Shown here one piece after another: positions 4,732 to 8,809 of a DNA stretch of 8,809 nucleotides. The stretch comes from an uncultured Thiotrichaceae bacterium (lineage in GTDB: Bacteria > Pseudomonadota > Gammaproteobacteria > Thiotrichales > Thiotrichaceae). Positions within the stretch are counted from its first letter, which is position 1, and each line of letters starts with the position of its first letter. Under the pieces are notes generated by a model, which was given only the letters and a program-made list of their open reading frames with translations, was not told the DNA's origin and did not search any database. A program made the translations under genes and the position numbers. The DNA lies in assembly GCA_902727945.1 (NCBI GenBank), contig CACVAV010000266.1, forward strand, positions 1 to 8,809, written 5' to 3'.

Positions 4732-7392
4732 ATGAGCACAGAACAAACATCTTTACTTGAAAAGATCAGGGGCAATCGCTTTCTCACCACAGATGATCGC
4801 GAAAACATCATCAAATCGACAGAAAGCATGAATGATGCACTGCACGGTGCTCAGCAACAAATCAAACAACTCAACACCCGCCTGCATAACCGTGACACGG
4901 TCATTGAGGATCTGGAACGTGCGCTGGCTAAACGCGAAGAGCTGCTGCACAATAAAGAAGAAGTGCTTCAGAATACCCACAAAGATGATGCTGATTATCA
5001 AAGCAGGTTTCTTCAGTTTGAAGAGCGTCTGCATGAACGTGACAGGGTTATTCAGGATCGTGACCAGACTATCCGGGAACGTGATGAGCTGATGCGCGTT
5101 GTGGAAAAACGCCTGATTGATATGGAACAGAACACGCATCATGGCGAAAAAGGTATCAGGGAACGCGAAGAGCAACTCAAGCTAAAAGATCGTCAACTTG
5201 AAGAAAAAGAACGTCATCTGGACAAACGTGATCGTGAGCTGGAAAACCGCGACAAACAAATCAATAAGCGCGATGAGTCTATTCAGGAATATACCCGGCA
5301 AATTCAGGAATTGACGGAATGGGTCAATAGTCATCAAAAAATAACCCATGAACATGAGCAGTTGCTCAGTGAACGTGACCAGCAGATCAGCAACAGAGAT
5401 GAGCAGTTACTGGAGCGTGAAAAACTCACCAGCCAACTCAGCCAGCGACTGGCCCAGCTGGAAACCTTACAGGAAAAACATGAAAAGATTGTTGAGCAAC
5501 ACGAAGAACAGCTGCGTCAACGTGATCGGTTTATTGAAGACAAAATAGAACAGCACAGTACAGCCAATGAGCAACTGGTAGAACAAACCCGCATTCTGCA
5601 TGAAAAAGAACAGACCATCACTCAACACGAACAATTATTGCGTCAACGCGATGACCTTATTCAGGAAAAAGATCGTCAGATGCAGGCCCGCGACCAGATT
5701 ATTGCCAGCCATGGTGAACATCTACAACGCCGTGAAGAACAAATCAATGCACAATTCACGCAACTACAGGAGCGGGACCGTGAAGTGGCAGAGCGGGATC
5801 TGAAAATTACCGGACTGCAAGAACAACTCGAAGCGAATAATGCTCACCTGCTCAACCAACAGCAAATACTGGAAAACAGAAATAACGATCAGGACAATCA
5901 GCAACAAGCCATTACAGAAAAAGATGAGCAGATTGTAAAATTACACCAACAACTACAGACCAAAGAATCGTTTATTGTTCAAAAAGAAGAGCAGTTACAA
6001 CAGCAGCTTACTTTGATGCAGGAACAGGAAAATCTGTTAATCAACAAAGAAACCAGCACCCGGAACCGTGAACAGCAATTTATGCAGCAGTCAGAAAAAC
6101 ACCAGGCACACGAACAAATGCTGTTGGAGCGTGAAAAACAGTTTACCGAACAAGAGTCCGCCTTAATCAAGCGCGAAGAACTACTCGCACAACGGGATCA
6201 GGCATTTGAAGCCAGAGAAGCTCAGTATGGGCAACGTGAGCACAAGATGACTGAAATGGCAGAATTCCTGGCGGAAAAAATAAACCTGTTACAACAAAAA
6301 CTGGATGAGGAACAACAGCACCAGCAGCTGCGCATAGAAACATTCCACAACCAGCTGGACAACCATAAGACTACTTTTGAAGAAACCCTCAGCGCTCAGA
6401 ATGCACAACTTCAGGCACAGCATAATACCACTTTGGACAGTATCCGGAACACACTGAATAATACGGGTGCCTCGTGGCAACAACGGCTTGATAGCAGCCA
6501 GGCACACATCCTCGAAGCCCAACAGCAGCAAAGTGAAAATCACCTTAAACAGTTACAGGTTAATGTGGAGAAAATGCAGGCTGAGACACAACAACAGCAC
6601 GGTGACCTGCAACGTCAGGTCAAACTGATTGTGAAGATGGTAGAGGCCTCCACTAATGAACACGGCAGTCTGTTAAAAGAAAAACTGTCACTCATTGATG
6701 GTCAGTTAAATCAGTCTGCCCAAACAAAAGAAGACGCTCAGAAGCAAACTGTACAGCTACTTGAACACATTGGTAGCATCAGTCATCAGTTACAAAATGA
6801 AACCGCAAACACCTCACAACAACTGAATGAACAAATTTCGGCGGAACTTAAGGCAATGAATGAACGCTTAAGTCAGACACAGAACTTATACGCTCAAACG
6901 GAAAAAAATGATCATGAACTGCTAGATCAAATGGACGCACTAACCCGCCAGATCAGTGAAAGCCAAAACAACGACCCCGAAGCAGCGCTGGCAAACCAAC
7001 AAATACTGGCTCAGATCGACAGCTTGTCCCGTCAGGTCAGAGAAGCACAGGGTGCATCAGTACAAACCCAAAAAAATGATCAGCAAATACTGGAACAGCT
7101 AAATAGCCTGGCCAAACAGTTGCAGCAGGAAAAAGATGTCGCCTCACAACTCCGCAACGATAATCAAATACTCAGAGTAGAAATCCAGCGCTTAGCCAGT
7201 TCAATGCAAGATTTGGCAGAGAATTCAGACATGAGTCACCAGTTAATACGTACCGAAAAAGTCATTCAACTCAAAGAGCGCATGATTGAACAACTCAATC
7301 AGCAGGTATCAGTGAAAAACAGAGCACTGCTGCAAAAGGATGAAGCACTACAGAAGTTAGGCAACCACCTGAAAAATTTACAAGGAAAATAG
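4732..7392 (+). CDS. Large coiled-coil protein with heptad Arg-Asp arrays (unknown function)
   Basis: This 886-residue protein is almost wholly predicted coiled coil, very rich in Gln and Glu. It has no signal peptide, membrane segment, Cys pair or enzymatic motif, so it is probably cytoplasmic and filamentous. From about residue 40 to 500 it has a 7-residue register of (R/K)(D/E)-x-x-(I/L)-x-x, for example RD at 103, 110 and 117, and KD/KE/RD at 152, 159, 166, 173 and 180. Arg therefore falls where a second hydrophobic core residue is usual. From about 510 to 720 the pattern is looser and Gln-rich. Near the end are three imperfect copies of N-x-x-x-L/I-L-x-Q-(M/I/L)-x-x-L-x-(R/K)-Q starting at 726, 755 and 782, about four heptads apart. 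The ATG at 4732 has only a weak SD. The gene diverges from rpoH across the CIRCE region and converges on hrcA. I do not recognise a family; SMC-like, MukB-like or crescentin-like scaffolds are superficial analogies only. Confidence 0.85.
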   Translation: MSTEQTSLLEKIRGNRFLTTDDRENIIKSTESMNDALHGAQQQIKQLNTRLHNRDTVIEDLERALAKREELLHNKEEVLQNTHKDDADYQSRFLQFEERLHERDRVIQDRDQTIRERDELMRVVEKRLIDMEQNTHHGEKGIREREEQLKLKDRQLEEKERHLDKRDRELENRDKQINKRDESIQEYTRQIQELTEWVNSHQKITHEHEQLLSERDQQISNRDEQLLEREKLTSQLSQRLAQLETLQEKHEKIVEQHEEQLRQRDRFIEDKIEQHSTANEQLVEQTRILHEKEQTITQHEQLLRQRDDLIQEKDRQMQARDQIIASHGEHLQRREEQINAQFTQLQERDREVAERDLKITGLQEQLEANNAHLLNQQQILENRNNDQDNQQQAITEKDEQIVKLHQQLQTKESFIVQKEEQLQQQLTLMQEQENLLINKETSTRNREQQFMQQSEKHQAHEQMLLEREKQFTEQESALIKREELLAQRDQAFEAREAQYGQREHKMTEMAEFLAEKINLLQQKLDEEQQHQQLRIETFHNQLDNHKTTFEETLSAQNAQLQAQHNTTLDSIRNTLNNTGASWQQRLDSSQAHILEAQQQQSENHLKQLQVNVEKMQAETQQQHGDLQRQVKLIVKMVEASTNEHGSLLKEKLSLIDGQLNQSAQTKEDAQKQTVQLLEHIGSISHQLQNETANTSQQLNEQISAELKAMNERLSQTQNLYAQTEKNDHELLDQMDALTRQISESQNNDPEAALANQQILAQIDSLSRQVREAQGASVQTQKNDQQILEQLNSLAKQLQQEKDVASQLRNDNQILRVEIQRLASSMQDLAENSDMSHQLIRTEKVIQLKERMIEQLNQQVSVKNRALLQKDEALQKLGNHLKNLQGK

Positions 7393-7418
7393 GCACACAG
7401 GTACGGTAGGAAAAATAT

Positions 7419-7458
7419 AAAAATAACCCTGTCGATAGAGAAATCCGGGGTTCTTTTT
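7419..7458. terminator. Bidirectional terminator between the coiled-coil gene and hrcA
   Basis: The arms are AAAAA-T-AACCC (7419-7429) and GGGTT-C-TTTTT (7448-7458), symmetric with one mismatch around an 18-base loop. Either strand ends in a T-rich run after the stem. It sits 26 bases after the coiled-coil stop and 29 bases after the hrcA stop. The stem is short and the loop long, so it is weaker than the one at 3625. Confidence 0.65.
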
Positions 7459-7487
7459 ATGATCAATGATTAAATACTTATCGATGG

Positions 7488-8558
7488 CTACTGACTATCG
7501 GATCCGGTTCTATTAAGCGCGATACTCAGTAAACGCGAGGTAAGATCAACCACCGGAATCACCCGCTCATAATCCATGCGCTTAGGGCCAATCACGCCCA
7601 ATACACCCAACTGACCTTCCCCTATTGAGTAAGGCGCAGTGACCAGACTACAATCGCCAAACACTTCATAACCGGATTCACTACCAATGAAAATTTGCAC
7701 ACCTTCAGCCTGAATGCTTTTATCCAATAATTTCAGTATGTCACGCTTACGGTTAAAGGCACTGAACAAATCACGCAGCTTATCTATATCAGAAAGGTCT
7801 TCATGCCCCATCAAATTAGTTTCACCGGCAATCACATAATCATCTTCACTGTGATTAGCCGCACTGCCAAACGTTGTCTCCCCCAGCTCAATCGCTGACA
7901 TCATCAGCGCATTCATATCCTCACGGTGCTCGCGCATCTCCTGAAGCAAGCTGACTCTGGCGGCACTAACGTCCTTACCCACCAAACATTCATTCAAAAA
8001 ATTAGCAGCCTGCTGAAGCTCATCAGCAGAAATAGTATCGTCCAGCTGAATAATCCGGTTCTGAACTTCATTCCGGCTCAACACCAGAATAACCAATACC
8101 TGATTATCAGCCAGACGTAAAAATTCAACCTGACGGATTGAAGAAGGATTGTGCCGTGGGATAGTAACTAAGCCGGTCAAGGAGGTAACACGTGAGAGAA
8201 TAGTTGAAGCAGATTGCACCAGCGTACCGGTATCCTGATTCGCGTTAAATTGTATTTGCAAACCGTCTATGCTGCCGGACTCCAGTGGCTGCACCTTAAC
8301 CAGAGAATCAACAAATAAACGGTAACCCTGTGACGTCGGAACACGACCAGCCGAGGTATGGGGGGAGCGAATATAACCCGTATTTTCAAGGTCAGCCATC
8401 ACATTCCTGATGGTAGCGGCGCTCAAATCCAGACCGCTGCGTTTTGCCAGCGTACCGGAACCTACGGGATGACCATCCTGAATATAGCCCTCAACCAACA
8501 CTTTCAGAATATGCTGGGCGCGCTCTGTTAATACTTCGGGTTGTTTGTCAGTGTTCAT
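7488..8558 (-). CDS. hrcA: Heat-inducible transcription repressor HrcA
   Basis: At 356 residues this has normal HrcA length (about 340-350). The N-terminal winged helix (about 8-75) includes the recognition segment LSAATIRNVMADLENTGYI (45-63) followed by the family signature PHTSAGRVPTSQGYRLFVD (66-84). The middle and C-terminal part is the HrcA GAF-like and dimerisation region, ending with GEGQLGVLGVIGPKRMDYER and VVDLTSRLLS (313-345). HrcA binds CIRCE and represses chaperone genes; in studied species GroEL/ES keeps it active, so heat relieves repression. The SD before the ATG at 8558 is weak. The gene is monocistronic here: a terminator follows it, and grpE-dnaK are not adjacent. No CIRCE lies in the 251 bases upstream, so there is no sign of autorepression within the window. 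The window's only CIRCE is at rpoH. Confidence 0.97.
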   Translation of the reverse strand: MNTDKQPEVLTERAQHILKVLVEGYIQDGHPVGSGTLAKRSGLDLSAATIRNVMADLENTGYIRSPHTSAGRVPTSQGYRLFVDSLVKVQPLESGSIDGLQIQFNANQDTGTLVQSASTILSRVTSLTGLVTIPRHNPSSIRQVEFLRLADNQVLVILVLSRNEVQNRIIQLDDTISADELQQAANFLNECLVGKDVSAARVSLLQEMREHREDMNALMMSAIELGETTFGSAANHSEDDYVIAGETNLMGHEDLSDIDKLRDLFSAFNRKRDILKLLDKSIQAEGVQIFIGSESGYEVFGDCSLVTAPYSIGEGQLGVLGVIGPKRMDYERVIPVVDLTSRLLSIALNRTGSDSQ

Positions 8559-8591
8559 GGAAAATCAGCTACTCGGATCACTTCTTTGTTT

Positions 8592-8619
8592 AAGATAAGC
8601 ATAATAAAGCGTTTTTCAA
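8592..8619 (-). promoter_or_regulatory. hrcA: Candidate hrcA promoter, -35 inside the repeat
   Basis: On the minus strand, TTGAAA (8619-8614), a 16-base spacer and TATCTT (8597-8592). The -35 hexamer is part of the first tandem repeat unit (8606-8660). The leader would be about 27 bases. Confidence 0.45.
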
Positions 8620-8748
8620 GTGCCGACTGTGAAAGTCACAGACTTTCATGCTGGTGGGGTAAAGCTTTTTCAAGTGCCGACGGTGAAAGTCGCAGACTTT
8701 CATGCTGGCGGGATAAAGCCTTTTAAAGTACCTACTGTGAAAGTCATT
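8606..8748. repeat. Tandem 54-55 bp repeats with internal hairpins upstream of hrcA
   Basis: Unit 1 is 8606-8660 and unit 2 is 8661-8714. They share the order AAAGC, a T run, CAAGTGCCGAC, GGTGAAAGTC, GACTTTCATGCTGG, with only a few differences. Unit 3 starts at 8715 (AAAGCC, GTGAAAGTC) and decays after about 34 bases. Each full unit has a perfect 8-base hairpin TGAAAGTC-N3-GACTTTCA (8630-8648 and 8684-8702), with the 3-base loop differing between units (ACA and GCA). The ORFs across the repeats are most likely spurious. The layout resembles dispersed intergenic repeat families, but only this cluster is visible. Confidence 0.85.
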
Positions 8749-8809
8749 ACTGTTTGCCAACCAGCACTTTTCACAGCAGAGGCTCAATTTAGCCTTTTCA
8801 CACGACGGT

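Larger units (their letters stand above)
8559..8809. other. Intergenic region upstream of hrcA
   Basis: These 251 bases up to the right edge hold the tandem repeats and the candidate hrcA promoter, and no gene I can support. At 8780-8795 there is a small inverted repeat AGGCT-CAATTT-AGCCT followed by a short T run. It could be a weak terminator for a plus-strand transcript, but the stem is only five bases. Confidence 0.4.

Noticed and set aside
4753..5175. A 140-residue reading frame on the minus strand opposite the coiled-coil gene
   Set aside because: Its Phe-rich composition is what antisense of Glu/Gln/Lys codons produces. The coiled-coil frame has strong heptad order, and the opposite frame has none.
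8614..8674. CTTGAAA in two repeat units considered as sigma-32 -35 elements
   Set aside because: No CCCCAT-type -10 follows at sigma-32 spacing. The CCCCAC after the second copy is only about 8 bases away.
8606..8748. The tandem repeats considered as a CRISPR array
   Set aside because: The units are directly adjacent, with no unique spacers, and they vary between copies.
8590..8787. A 65-residue reading frame on the minus strand with repeated MKVCDFH-type segments
   Set aside because: It is just the translation of the 54-55 bp tandem repeats. It would occupy the promoter region of hrcA, and nothing supports its translation.

Overview
The window looks like chromosomal DNA of a gammaproteobacterium of moderate GC content. 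The evidence is a typical RpoH sigma-32 with its RpoH box, together with an HrcA repressor and a CIRCE operator. Enteric bacteria lack HrcA, so a non-enteric lineage is likely. I cannot name the genus from the sequence.

Layout. Positions 1-425 (minus) hold the start of an exported protein that runs off the left edge. It diverges from a small secreted protein at 628-933 (plus) whose motif recalls chaperone-usher pilin-like proteins. Next come three minus-strand genes: a TauE/SafE-family permease (963-1709), a Tae4-like peptidoglycan amidase with a long proline-rich N-terminal extension (1817-2581), and an HNH endonuclease (2627-3211, start revised by its Shine-Dalgarno). Diverging from the HNH gene is a 31-residue single-pass membrane protein (3483-3578). 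It shares a bidirectional terminator (3625-3651) with rpoH (3681-4544, minus).

Between rpoH and the divergent 886-residue coiled-coil gene (4732-7392, plus) lies a perfect 9-9-9 CIRCE operator (4579-4605). It abuts a -10-like hexamer facing rpoH. The coiled-coil gene converges on hrcA (7488-8558, minus) across a second, roughly symmetric terminator. Upstream of hrcA are 54-55 bp tandem repeats, each with a perfect hairpin; the unit nearest hrcA supplies a plausible -35 element.

How the genes work together. HrcA is the repressor that binds CIRCE, and here the site sits at the likely transcription start of rpoH. The simplest reading is a nested heat-shock circuit: HrcA represses the gene for the heat-shock sigma factor, and stress that inactivates HrcA releases sigma-32. 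The coiled-coil gene lies between the two regulators and diverges from the CIRCE region, so it is a candidate member of the circuit, though the geometry is less direct. hrcA is not next to grpE or dnaK here.

The second notable item is the Tae4-like amidase. It has no recognisable Tai4 immunity gene and no type VI secretion gene in the window. The small membrane protein and the coiled-coil protein are unrecognised and may be new.
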